Origin: Paracoccaceae bacterium
GTDB taxonomy: Bacteria > Pseudomonadota > Alphaproteobacteria > Rhodobacterales > Rhodobacteraceae
Length of the DNA: 64,000 nt
Direction: 5' to 3'
NCBI GenBank assembly: GCA_030065075.1
Contig: JASJDQ010000001.1
Location: 1-64,000 of the forward strand
Shown here: in pieces, positions 25,428 to 33,728 of the stretch
Numbering within the stretch: the stretch's first letter is position 1
Layout of the letters: every line of letters starts with the position of its first letter
Program-made: the position numbers and the translations under genes
Notes under the pieces: generated by a model
The model's database searches: none
What the model was told of the DNA's origin: nothing
The model's input: only the letters and a program-made list of their open reading frames with translations

Positions 25428-26336
25428 TTAGTCCAGCTCGGGGAGTTTCTCGGTGGTCTCCGCAAAGAACGTGCGATTGAGCCATTTGTTTCCCGGTGTG
25501 ACCAGTCTCAGGATGTCTTCATCGTGTTTTGTTGGAAACCCACGGTTCGGAACGAGCTTAAGTGCAGCCCGGTAGGCGAGTTTCAGGATGGGGTTTTGAT
25601 TTCCCGGGATCGCATTGAAAACCCTCAACACGCGCAGCGTCGCGAAGTCCGGCGATACATTGGCTGCAGGCGTGTGCCCGTCATACCAGGATGGTTTGTA
25701 TTCGATGTCCACCCGGTTGCAGAAGTCTTCGATGATGTTCTGGTTGGGGAAGTTTTCTCTTTTGAAGATAACGGGTTCAATATTCTTGATACCGAAGATT
25801 TCGCTCCATAGCCGAATGGTCTCAGCATAGTGAAACATATCCGAGATGCGATCGAGTTCGCCGATGAACCGGTCAAACGATATCGAGCGTCGCGCCGGTC
25901 CCTTGATGTCTTGAGAATACACGCTCTTGATGAAGCCGACCTGTTCGCGAAGGTATATGATGATCTTGACGCGCCCGAAGATATCAAGGAGTTCGGTCCC
26001 CAGGCCCTTTATGGCGTCGAGGTTGTTCCCGATATGGGCGTGAATGTATTCGCTGGAGGCGACGAACGTTTCTGCGCCTTTGTCTCCGACCTCGTCTCGC
26101 ACCTCTTGCCAGAACCGGGCGGACAGATTGCAGAATTCATCCTCCGAGAGGATTTTTCTATCAAGGACCCAGTACCGATGGGAAAGCTCCGTGCCTGACG
26201 CCGCAGCGAGCCGCCAGGCATTGCCGAGCCCGAACGCTTTTACCTGGCCGTATGGCAGCTCATCTTCGTAATCGCGCAGGAAGTTCTGAATTGTCGTGGT
26301 GCCGGCCTTGCCCGTACCGATGTGGAGGTAAAGCAT
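25428..26336 (-). CDS. Sulfotransferase-like protein, no. 1
   Basis: A 302-residue P-loop protein. The N-terminal LHIGTGKAGTTTIQNFL is the PAPS 5'-phosphosulfate-binding loop, and IIIYLREQVGFIKSVYSQDI matches the 3'-phosphate-binding segment. Such enzymes move sulfate from PAPS to a hydroxyl of a carbohydrate. The enzyme would act in the cytoplasm on a lipid-linked repeat unit or nucleotide sugar. It is co-oriented with the CDP-sugar genes at 26363-28677 and follows them after 26 bases. Two other sulfotransferase-like genes are in the window, which points to a sulfated polymer. Confidence 0.78.
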   Translation of the reverse strand: MLYLHIGTGKAGTTTIQNFLRDYEDELPYGQVKAFGLGNAWRLAAASGTELSHRYWVLDRKILSEDEFCNLSARFWQEVRDEVGDKGAETFVASSEYIHAHIGNNLDAIKGLGTELLDIFGRVKIIIYLREQVGFIKSVYSQDIKGPARRSISFDRFIGELDRISDMFHYAETIRLWSEIFGIKNIEPVIFKRENFPNQNIIEDFCNRVDIEYKPSWYDGHTPAANVSPDFATLRVLRVFNAIPGNQNPILKLAYRAALKLVPNRGFPTKHDEDILRLVTPGNKWLNRTFFAETTEKLPELD

Positions 26337-26362
26337 AGGGAACGTGCCTGTCCTTTATCACA

Positions 26363-27436
26363 CTAGTCGCCCGTCATGGTCTGAAAGCGTTCGATCTGCT
26401 CCATGGTCAGGTCGTATGGATCGCGTCCCTCGCGCCATGCGCTGTACCATTCGGTCGCCCAATTCAACGCTTCGGCGCCCTGAAGACCGGGCCGCCAGTC
26501 GAGCGTCCTCAACGCCAGCCCTGGATCAAGCCTCAAGGCCAACGCTTCAATGGAACCCGGAACCGGCTCATGCCGCCATGGCAGGCCACCAAGCCGAGGC
26601 AGGATCATGTCAACGGCTTCCCCAACCGTGGTTTCGGCTTCGGGATCGGGACCTATGTTAAGTGCGAGGGGCATGGCGTCCGGGTCGGATGCGGTGGCAA
26701 GTGCCTGAAGATAGACAAGATAGCCCGAGAGACAGTCCAGCACGTGCTGCCAGGGGCGGGTCGCCTGCGGATGGCGCAGAACCAGTGTTTCTTCGGCTTC
26801 CACGGCGCGGATGAGATCGGGGATCAGCCGGTCTTCCGAGAAGTCACCGCCACCGATTACGTTCCCGCCCCGTACCGTTGCCAGGACCTGTCCCGCCGGA
26901 GCGAAATAGGTTGTACGATGACTGGCCACCAGCAATTCGCAACCGGCTTTCGAGGCCGAGTACGGGTCCTTACCGCCGACGGGATCACCTTCGCGGAAAG
27001 CGCGGCCCGAGTTGTCGTTGGCATATACCTTGTCCGAGGTCACGACGAGAATTGTCGCCGTGGGAGCTTTTGCACGGATAGCCTCCAGAAGACGGCCTGT
27101 ACCGATGACGTTGGTTTCCCATGTCAGATCAGGTTCCCGGATCGAGCGGCGGACCAGTGCCTGAGCGGCCATGTGGAGCACCAGATCGGGTTCGACCTCT
27201 GCGATGATCCGCTCCATGGCTGCAGCATCCCGGATATCGGCGATCCGGCTGTCGGCCCGGGTTTCGAGATCCGCGAGCTCGTAAAGGCTTAGACCTTCAG
27301 GCTGGAGCGAGACGCCGGTGACATCGGCCCCCATCCGGGTCAGCCAAAGAGTGGCCCAGCTTCCCTTGAAGCCGGTCATACCCGTCAGCAGAATGCGCTT
27401 GCCGGTCCAGAACGCGGGATCGGGTCGGGCGGACAT
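26363..27436 (-). CDS. rfbG: CDP-glucose 4,6-dehydratase
   Basis: A 357-residue extended short-chain dehydrogenase. TGMTGFKGSWATLWL is the NAD-binding glycine motif. DPYSASKAGCELL gives the catalytic Tyr-X3-Lys and VVTSDKVYAN the T/S-D dehydratase triad. RGGNVIGGGDFSEDRLIPD is the typical RfbG substrate region. It makes CDP-4-keto-6-deoxyglucose from CDP-glucose. The companion cytidylyltransferase is at 31673-32605 on the same strand, and a C-methyltransferase is immediately upstream (5 bases). The ATG at 27436 is the only good start. Confidence 0.92.
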   Translation of the reverse strand: MSARPDPAFWTGKRILLTGMTGFKGSWATLWLTRMGADVTGVSLQPEGLSLYELADLETRADSRIADIRDAAAMERIIAEVEPDLVLHMAAQALVRRSIREPDLTWETNVIGTGRLLEAIRAKAPTATILVVTSDKVYANDNSGRAFREGDPVGGKDPYSASKAGCELLVASHRTTYFAPAGQVLATVRGGNVIGGGDFSEDRLIPDLIRAVEAEETLVLRHPQATRPWQHVLDCLSGYLVYLQALATASDPDAMPLALNIGPDPEAETTVGEAVDMILPRLGGLPWRHEPVPGSIEALALRLDPGLALRTLDWRPGLQGAEALNWATEWYSAWREGRDPYDLTMEQIERFQTMTGD

Positions 27437-27441
27437 CCGCG

Positions 27442-28677
27442 TCAGTCCAGAACCCGCGTTTCAGGGATCGGCACAACAAACTTGCCGCCCCATTCGCGAA
27501 TGTCTTTCATCTGTTCGGTGATCTCTCCTTGCAGGTTCCAAGGCAGGATCAGCACGTAATCGGGTTTCCGCTCGAACAGGGCATCGGGCGCCAGAACCGG
27601 AATGCGCGAACCCGGCAGCAGCTTGCCTTGCTTGTAAGGGCTTCGGTCAACGGTGAAGTCGATGAAGTCCGTGCCGATGCCGCAATAGTTGAGAAGTGTA
27701 TTGCCTTTGCCGGGAGCGCCATAGGCGGCAACGGTTTTGCCCGTGGATTTGGCCTCGATCAGAAACTCGAGCAGCTTGCGTTTGGTCTCCCGGACCTTGG
27801 CGTCGAAGCGCGCATAGGTGTCCATCCGATCGAGCCCGGCCGCGATTTCGCGGTCGCGCTGCGTCGTGACCGCCTCCCGCACCTCTTCCTTGCCGGTATG
27901 GCAGCCATAAACCCGGAAAGAACCGCCATGGGTCGGGAGAAGGTCCAGGTCGAACACCGTCAGCCCGAACTCGGTGAATATCTTTTCTATCGCCAAGAGC
28001 GAGAAATACGAGAAGTGTTCGTGATAGATCGTGTCGAACAGGTTTTGCTCGATCAGCGCCAGAAGATGTGGAAACTCGAAGGTCACGATACCGTCGGGTT
28101 TGAGCGCAATCTTCGCACCTTTGACGAAGTCGTTCAGATACGGCGTATGTGCCAGAACGTTGTTTCCAAGGATCAGATCCGCCTGCCCGCGCTCTGCGAC
28201 CAGTTTCTCTGCAGTTTCCGTGCCGAAGAACTCGGTCCAGCTTTCGACCCCCTTCTCCTTGGCGGCCTCGACGCAGTTCGAGGCCGGTTCAATGCCAAGA
28301 CAAGGGATCCCCTGCTCCACGAAATACTGCAGCAAGTAACCGTCATTGCTGGCCACCTCGACGACGAAACTGTCGCTGTCGAGGTTCTGGCGTGGAATGA
28401 TCGTGTCGACATAGGTCTTGGCGTGGTTCAGCCAGGTGGTCGAGAAGGAGGAGAAATACGTATACTCGCCATCGGCGAAAATATCGTCCGGGGCCGCGAA
28501 CTCGCCAAGCTGGGCCAGCAGGCAGTTGCTGCATACGAAGGTCTTGAGCGGAAAGAACATTTCCCCTTCATTTGCCTTTTCGGCAGGGACCATCTTGTTG
28601 CACAGCGGCGAAACGCCGAGATCTGCAAGGGTTTGAGACAGTTTCTCGCCGCAAAACCGGCAATTCAAGTCAGACAT
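27442..28677 (-). CDS. Sugar C-methyltransferase (TylC3/NovU type)
   Basis: A 411-residue SAM-dependent enzyme in three parts: an N-terminal zinc-binding module with two Cys pairs (CRFCGEKL and CSNCLLAQ), a SAM domain with VVEVASNDGYLLQYF, and a C-terminal C-methyltransferase domain ending in YVLILPWNLQGEITEQM. HEHFSYFSLLAIEKIF is the family's conserved His-Glu-His signature. Enzymes of this kind put a methyl group on C3 of a 4-keto-6-deoxy nucleotide sugar. Next to RfbG, and with RfbF, an epimerase and a reductase nearby, it indicates a CDP-linked branched deoxysugar. Translational spacing to RfbG is five bases. Confidence 0.87.
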   Translation of the reverse strand: MSDLNCRFCGEKLSQTLADLGVSPLCNKMVPAEKANEGEMFFPLKTFVCSNCLLAQLGEFAAPDDIFADGEYTYFSSFSTTWLNHAKTYVDTIIPRQNLDSDSFVVEVASNDGYLLQYFVEQGIPCLGIEPASNCVEAAKEKGVESWTEFFGTETAEKLVAERGQADLILGNNVLAHTPYLNDFVKGAKIALKPDGIVTFEFPHLLALIEQNLFDTIYHEHFSYFSLLAIEKIFTEFGLTVFDLDLLPTHGGSFRVYGCHTGKEEVREAVTTQRDREIAAGLDRMDTYARFDAKVRETKRKLLEFLIEAKSTGKTVAAYGAPGKGNTLLNYCGIGTDFIDFTVDRSPYKQGKLLPGSRIPVLAPDALFERKPDYVLILPWNLQGEITEQMKDIREWGGKFVVPIPETRVLD

Positions 28678-28898
28678 AGTAACCCCTCAAGCATCTTATG
28701 GCCCAGATCCGCGAAAACGGCGCGGTTGGCGCGACCTTGTCTAGACAGGGATAGGCTTGAGTTTCAAGGCCAAGGCATGTCTGAAACGGCACAGTTTTGT
28801 GGTTTGTCTGGAACAGGTTACAGCAGTGCGCTAACAGTGCATCACTTTGCGATTGTCAGCCCGGTTGGTCCTGATCTGAAACGAGAAAGAGCCCACCC

Positions 28899-29426
28899 TT
28901 GATCTTTACCCCAACCCCGCTCGATGGTGCTGTCGTCATTGATCTTGAACGCCTCGGAGACGAGCGCGGCTACTTTGCCCGTACATTCTGCGTTCGCGAA
29001 TTCGAAGCCGAAGGGCTGGTGACAGATTTCGTCCAGTTTTCGGTGAGTTTCAATGCCGAGGCGGGAACGGTGCGGGGCATGCATTTCCAACGTCCGCCGG
29101 CAGAGGAAACCAAGCTGGTGCGCTGTACCCAGGGGGCGATCTGGGATGTCATCGTCGACTTTCGCCCCGGCTCCCCAACTTATCTCAAGAGTTTCGCAGT
29201 TGAACTGTCGGCTGAGAATGGCCGTCAGCTCTACGTGCCGAGAGGGTTTGCGCACGGGTTTCAGACGCTGACGCCGGACGCCGTCGTGGCTTACATGATC
29301 GACGAGTTCTATACTCCGGGCGCGGGCGCGGGGCTGCGCTTTGATGACCCCGCACTTGGCCTGTCATGGCCGCGCGAGATTACCGTGATGTCCGAGAAGG
29401 ACCGGGAATGGCCCCTTCTCGATTAA
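28899..29426 (+). CDS. RmlC-like nucleotide-sugar epimerase
   Basis: A 175-residue cupin of the dTDP-4-dehydrorhamnose 3,5-epimerase family. GDERGYFARTFCVREFEAEG, then GTVRGMHFQRPPAEETKLVR with the catalytic histidine, and LYVPRGFAHGFQTL are all family signatures. RmlA, B and D are absent from this window, whereas CDP-sugar enzymes surround it, so it probably epimerises the CDP-4-keto-6-deoxy sugar at C3 and/or C5. The start is TTG 28899; there is no in-frame ATG before the conserved N-terminus. Its TAA stop shares TTAA with the stop of the convergent flavoprotein gene. Confidence 0.85.
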   Translation: MIFTPTPLDGAVVIDLERLGDERGYFARTFCVREFEAEGLVTDFVQFSVSFNAEAGTVRGMHFQRPPAEETKLVRCTQGAIWDVIVDFRPGSPTYLKSFAVELSAENGRQLYVPRGFAHGFQTLTPDAVVAYMIDEFYTPGAGAGLRFDDPALGLSWPREITVMSEKDREWPLLD

Positions 29427-30739
29427 AGCCGCTCCAGGATCTGCCGGGCGGCCCGCTCGCCGGATTTGAAGGACTCGTCCGTCCACTGGTAGCCCCATTC
29501 GCCGTACCGGCCCGCATAGAAGATACCGGCCGCATCGAGCCAAGTATGGACCTTGGGCAAAACCTCCTCCCGGTCCAGATCGAAAATGACGTTGGCATAG
29601 GGGATAAAGCGCGCATCGGCATGCAGGATCTCGTCGTCGTCGCGCAGAAGGCCGATTTTCTTCAGATCTGAAATCACTGGCTCGATCAGATCGTCGGCAG
29701 AGACGGTCAGGGGGTGATACTTCCTTGAATAATAGCACTCTGCCTGGATCGCCCCGGCCCCGGGCGGGCAGTTTCCGGGCGACATCTTGTGCGGATAGCT
29801 CAGTCGGGTGAACGAGATATCTTCATCATAGATATAGGTCCATGCGGCCTGGGTGAAATCATTCCGCGGCAGGCCGACATTTACCGTCACGCAAGATGTG
29901 CAGGCCAGTTTATCTGCCGCCGCGCGCACATCGTCGGGCACGCCTTTGATCACGGGGATCAGTTCCGGCAACGGCATCGACGACACAAGGTGATCGTAGG
30001 TTTCGCGCGCACCGTTTTCGAACGTCACGGTTTTGGACGCCGGATCGATTTCCACCACCTTGTGGTTCAGGTGAATATCGGTCTTCTCGATAAACGGCGT
30101 GAGATAGGAGACAAACCCGCCCTCACTTGGATAGCGGAAGTTCGGGATGTAGTGGACATCCTTGGTTTCTTCAAAGATCGCGCCCCGGATCACCTCTTCC
30201 AGAGAGGGCCGGTAAAGCCGCGGCCCCATCCAGACCGTCGACATGTTTTCCGCCTCGGTCGTATGGTATTTCTTGCCGTAGACGGCGGGAAAATGGGTCG
30301 CAAAAGTCTCTCCGAACGCCGAGACCAGCCATTCCATGTAGTTCCTGGGTTTTTCGACCATCTCGGTTTTCGAGGCCTCGATGAAATCCAGAATGCAGCG
30401 CACCTTCAGGTCCTGAGGAATGTTGTGCAGGTTGGCTTGCGCGGGATGTTTGACCCAGGCGCCATAGTAGTAGTTGTTGACGTCGACCTTCATGTGCTCG
30501 AAGCGCCCGCCCACATTCCCGGCCAGAAGGTCCTGGATGCGCGTGTCTTTGGAGAAGCTGACATGCGGCCCCTCGTCGAAGATGAAGCCCGTGTCCGAAT
30601 AGACATGACTGTAGGTATGACCGCCCGCATGGGCGTTCTTGTCGAAAGCGCGCACGGCAATTCCGGCTTCGTGGAAGTGATGCGCGGCTCCGAGCCCCGC
30701 CATACCGGTGCCGATGACAACAATGTTCGGAGAGGTCAT
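29423..30739 (-). CDS. FAD-dependent amine-oxidase/UDP-galactopyranose-mutase-like protein
   Basis: A 438-residue flavoprotein with VVIGTGMAGLGAAHHFHEAG at the N-terminus and GGHTYSHVYSDTGFIFDEGP, the FAD-contact loop shared by protoporphyrinogen oxidase and galactopyranose mutase relatives. YGKKYHTTEAENMSTVWMG and the C-terminal AGIFYAGRYGEWGYQWTDES complete the fold. Such genes recur in EPS loci beside deoxysugar genes. A mutase making a furanose nucleotide sugar is an attractive guess, but the UGM active-site arginines cannot be assigned with confidence. It overlaps the upstream epimerase/reductase by four bases, so the two are coupled. Confidence 0.72.
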   Translation of the reverse strand: MTSPNIVVIGTGMAGLGAAHHFHEAGIAVRAFDKNAHAGGHTYSHVYSDTGFIFDEGPHVSFSKDTRIQDLLAGNVGGRFEHMKVDVNNYYYGAWVKHPAQANLHNIPQDLKVRCILDFIEASKTEMVEKPRNYMEWLVSAFGETFATHFPAVYGKKYHTTEAENMSTVWMGPRLYRPSLEEVIRGAIFEETKDVHYIPNFRYPSEGGFVSYLTPFIEKTDIHLNHKVVEIDPASKTVTFENGARETYDHLVSSMPLPELIPVIKGVPDDVRAAADKLACTSCVTVNVGLPRNDFTQAAWTYIYDEDISFTRLSYPHKMSPGNCPPGAGAIQAECYYSRKYHPLTVSADDLIEPVISDLKKIGLLRDDDEILHADARFIPYANVIFDLDREEVLPKVHTWLDAAGIFYAGRYGEWGYQWTDESFKSGERAARQILERL

Positions 30740-31665
30740 GTGACAGTCTTCCTTTCAAGTTCTGCGCGCCACCAGGCGATCGTGTCCGCAAGCCCTGTTT
30801 CGAGCGTAAATTTCGGGGCCCACCCAAGGCTTCTGAGGCGGGAGATATCGGCCTGGACGCAGTCCGCATCGCCGGGTTGCGGCGCCCGGGCGCCAAGACG
30901 GATGAGATCGGACCGCCCGATTTGACGCCCGATCTCGTTAATCACGTCGGCGATGGGGATCGCCTCCCCCGAACCGATATTCACGGGGCCCTCCGCTTTG
31001 CTGAAAAGGAGGCGGATCATGGCGTCCGCCAGATCCGCGACATGCAGGAAGTCCCGTTTCTGCGTTCCTTCCCCGCAGAGCGCGTCGCGTTTTTCGAGAA
31101 GTGAGACAATGACATCCGCGGCCAGCCGTTTCGGGTTCTCGCCGGGGCCAAAAAGAAAGAATGGCCGGGCCCATACCCCTGTCATTCCGAGACGGGCACA
31201 AAGCGGCCCGAATGCCTGAAACAGAGACGTTTTCGCGGCACTGTAGTCGGTGCTGGGGCCAAGCGGCGTCACACCTTCCTTGAAGGGCGGCGGCGCGGTC
31301 CAGTCGTATTCCATGCAGGTGCCGGCGAAGGCGACGCGTTGCCCTCCGGCTTCGGCAAAGGCAAGCAGGAGATCGATCGAATACTGGATCCAACGGTAGT
31401 TCTCGACCGATGTCTGGTACCCGGGGCCCACTTCCCAGGCGAGTGCGAGCAGATGCGTTGCCCGGGCTTCCGCGCAAAGAGCTGCAGCGGCACCGGGTGC
31501 GGACAGGTCGGCTTGAACCCAGTCGACGCCAGGCAGGTCGTCCGGTCGTGCGCCACGATAGGTTGCGGTGACAGGAGTGCCGGCGAGAGCCTGCAGACAG
31601 GCACGCCCAATGAACCCGGTGGCGCCGGTCACCAGTACACGGTGAGAAGACGAAGCAGCAGTCAT
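30736..31665 (-). CDS. NAD-dependent nucleotide-sugar epimerase/reductase
   Basis: About 309 residues from ATG 31665 (MTAASSSHRVLVTGATGFIG), which is preceded by GAGGACCCG; longer in-frame extensions are RfbF coding DNA. VLVTGATGFIGRACLQ is the Rossmann motif and TDYSAAKTSLFQAF the Tyr-X3-Lys. GSGEAIPIADVINEIGRQIG is the usual NDP-sugar-binding tail. In the CDP-sugar set it is the likely 4-ketoreductase (abequose/paratose-synthase-like) giving the final CDP-6-deoxy sugar. It follows RfbF by seven bases and overlaps the flavoprotein gene. Confidence 0.82.
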   Translation of the reverse strand: MTAASSSHRVLVTGATGFIGRACLQALAGTPVTATYRGARPDDLPGVDWVQADLSAPGAAAALCAEARATHLLALAWEVGPGYQTSVENYRWIQYSIDLLLAFAEAGGQRVAFAGTCMEYDWTAPPPFKEGVTPLGPSTDYSAAKTSLFQAFGPLCARLGMTGVWARPFFLFGPGENPKRLAADVIVSLLEKRDALCGEGTQKRDFLHVADLADAMIRLLFSKAEGPVNIGSGEAIPIADVINEIGRQIGRSDLIRLGARAPQPGDADCVQADISRLRSLGWAPKFTLETGLADTIAWWRAELERKTVT

Positions 31666-31672
31666 CGGGTCC

Positions 31673-32605
31673 TCAAATCGAGCGGTACCGGACCCATTCG
31701 CCGGGATGGCTGCCACGGCCGATACCCGCGTCACCCGACTTGACCGGGGCCGGGCTCGCGTCGATGCGCATCTGTGGCGCCTGACTGCCGTTTTTCGGCG
31801 CTTCCCACGTTGCCCAGGGGCGGTTGCCCGACGCCCACATGGCCTCCAGACGGCGCTTGTCGGCAAGGTGGTCGCAGCAGGACCAGAAACCGTCATGCTG
31901 ATACGCCATCAGTTCGCCCTGCTCCATGAGCTTGCGAAGCGGCGATTGTTCCCACATCACGGTCGCATCCGTCACATCCTCGATCAGATCGAAGATCTGC
32001 GGCTCCAGCACAAAGAAACCGCCGTTGATCAGGTTGCGGGCAGAGTCCGGTTTCTCGACGAAATCCAGAACCCGTCCGCTGTCGTCGAACTGCAGGTGAC
32101 CGAAAGTGGTATGTGGGTTCACGACCGTCATCGTCGCAATGCGACCATGGGATTTGTGAAACGCCACAAGCTTGTCGAGATCGACATCGGACAGCCCGTC
32201 ACCATAGGTCAGCATGAAGGTGTCGTCCGACAGATAATGCCGCAGCATCTGTAGTCGACCGCCGGTCATGGTTTCGATGCCGGTATCGATGAGGTCCACG
32301 ATCCAGGGCGGGTTCGGGACGTCGAAGTCGCCGGTCGAATTTTCCTGACCAAAAATTTCCCGCGTCGTGAAATCGACCCGCAGGTTGCCCTCGTACTGAC
32401 TGAGCTCGGCCATGTATTTCTTGATGGCCGCGCCCATGTAGCCGAGCGCAAGTACGAAATGATCGTGACCATAGGCCGAATAATGCTGCATGATATGCCA
32501 CAGCAGAGGCTTGCCGCCGATTTCGACCAGAGGTTTCGGACGCAGGTGCGTTTCCTCGATGAGGCGTGAACCTTTACCACCTGCAAAAATAGCAACTTTC
32601 AACAC
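31673..32605 (-). CDS. rfbF: Glucose-1-phosphate cytidylyltransferase
   Basis: About 310 residues starting at GTG 32605, which has AGGAGA five bases upstream; the longer frame is not supported. FAGGKGSRLIEETHLRPKPL is the nucleotidyltransferase signature, FMLTYGDGLSDVDL the metal-binding Asp region and FGHLQFDDSGRVLDFVEKP the substrate region specific to RfbF. It makes CDP-glucose for RfbG. It is about 50 residues longer than usual RfbF; the extra C-terminal tail after about residue 257 is low-complexity and poorly conserved looking. It heads the minus-strand run RfbF-reductase-flavoprotein and is divergent from a GT2 gene. Confidence 0.92.
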   Translation of the reverse strand: MLKVAIFAGGKGSRLIEETHLRPKPLVEIGGKPLLWHIMQHYSAYGHDHFVLALGYMGAAIKKYMAELSQYEGNLRVDFTTREIFGQENSTGDFDVPNPPWIVDLIDTGIETMTGGRLQMLRHYLSDDTFMLTYGDGLSDVDLDKLVAFHKSHGRIATMTVVNPHTTFGHLQFDDSGRVLDFVEKPDSARNLINGGFFVLEPQIFDLIEDVTDATVMWEQSPLRKLMEQGELMAYQHDGFWSCCDHLADKRRLEAMWASGNRPWATWEAPKNGSQAPQMRIDASPAPVKSGDAGIGRGSHPGEWVRYRSI

Positions 32606-32738
32606 GGTTCTCCTGACACCCGACCGGAACATCCTAACATCATGCGAAGTTTTTTTGACGGTCCGTCGGCAAATTGTTGTTCCGCACAGGCATATAAGTC
32701 GCATATGCGAAGCGCGTCAGTTGAAATGAGTTTGCGTT

Positions 32739-33728
32739 GTGTCTTCGAGTAAACAAAGCCCATCCTCTCCGGTCCGCGTAGCCTGTCTGGTCACCACCTA
32801 CAATCGGGATGACTTCATCTCGGAATGTGTCGCTTCCCTCTTGCGCAACGAAGGTGAAGGGCTGGCCATCGAGGTGACCGTCATCAACAATGGCGCCACG
32901 GACAATACCGCCCATGTCCTGGCCAAAATCGATGATCCACGGGTGACCATTCATACCAACGAAAAGAACACGCGGCTGGCGCTGGTCTGGAACAGTGCTT
33001 TGGAGATGGCCCGTGCCTCCGGTGCGGATTACACCCTGCTTCTGAATGATGACATCGAGATGGAGGCGGGCGCCATTGCCGAGATGGTCGCGGTCTGCCA
33101 GGAAAACCCGATGTCGCTCGTGACGCCCGTTCAGGTGAACCATCGTCGCCGCGATGAGCTAGATGGCGGCATGCGTGAACTCTTGAAGGCCACGCCGGGC
33201 CTTCTGGACGACATGATCTTGAAAGGCGAGCCGAAGCGCTATTACAGGCAGCGTACGATTATCGCGGCCGCTTTGCTTGGCGCGACCGAGACCTTCGAGA
33301 TGATTGGCGATTTTGATCCGATCTTTGCGTTCTATGGACTGGATGATGACTACGCCAACCGGGCGCGAGACATGGGGCTGCCCCTTTTGGTCGCGATGCG
33401 GGCCCGCATGTTGCATCTGCATGGCAAGACCGAGGCGTCGCCCAACGTCTCGAAGAAAGACTGGCTCAGACGCTGGTCGACGCATTATCAGGCGCGGGCA
33501 GTTTTCGAGATCAAATCCCCCGACCGTGCGTTCCCGATAAGCTTCGCGCGAGTGGTGCTCCGCGTGGCCTTCGATATCGTTCTGTTCCTGTTCAAACGGT
33601 TCCCCGGCGGATCGATGTCGGCCATCCGGACGCTGGGCTTTCTGTTTGGGCATTACGGGCACCTCGCCGCACGCCGAAAGGTGGAAGAGGACCGCCTGGC
33701 GTCGTTCAAGGCGTCCTCCGGCCTCTAG
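32739..33728 (+). CDS. GT2 glycosyltransferase (GT-A fold)
   Basis: A 329-residue enzyme beginning at GTG 32739. VACLVTTYNRDDFISECVAS is the GT2 N-terminal motif, NNGATDNTAHVL follows, and LLLNDDIEMEAGA supplies the DXD-type metal-binding Asp residues. FAFYGLDDDYANRARDMG is the usual catalytic-base region. The C-terminal 60 residues are hydrophobic and basic (RVVLRVAFDIVLFLFKRF), suggesting peripheral membrane contact. It probably adds a deoxysugar, given that it is divergent from the CDP-sugar genes, but donor specificity is a guess. Its stop shares CTAG with the convergent UbiA-fusion gene. Confidence 0.82.
   Translation: MSSSKQSPSSPVRVACLVTTYNRDDFISECVASLLRNEGEGLAIEVTVINNGATDNTAHVLAKIDDPRVTIHTNEKNTRLALVWNSALEMARASGADYTLLLNDDIEMEAGAIAEMVAVCQENPMSLVTPVQVNHRRRDELDGGMRELLKATPGLLDDMILKGEPKRYYRQRTIIAAALLGATETFEMIGDFDPIFAFYGLDDDYANRARDMGLPLLVAMRARMLHLHGKTEASPNVSKKDWLRRWSTHYQARAVFEIKSPDRAFPISFARVVLRVAFDIVLFLFKRFPGGSMSAIRTLGFLFGHYGHLAARRKVEEDRLASFKASSGL

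Noticed and set aside
25308-25811. 167-codon plus-strand open frame
   Set aside because: It is antisense to the end of the sulfotransferase-like gene and has no recognisable motif.
28899-29426. A dTDP-rhamnose (rml) pathway as on typical Roseobacter biofilm plasmids
   Set aside because: Only an RmlC-like epimerase is present; rmlA, rmlB and rmlD are missing in this window, and CDP-sugar genes surround it.
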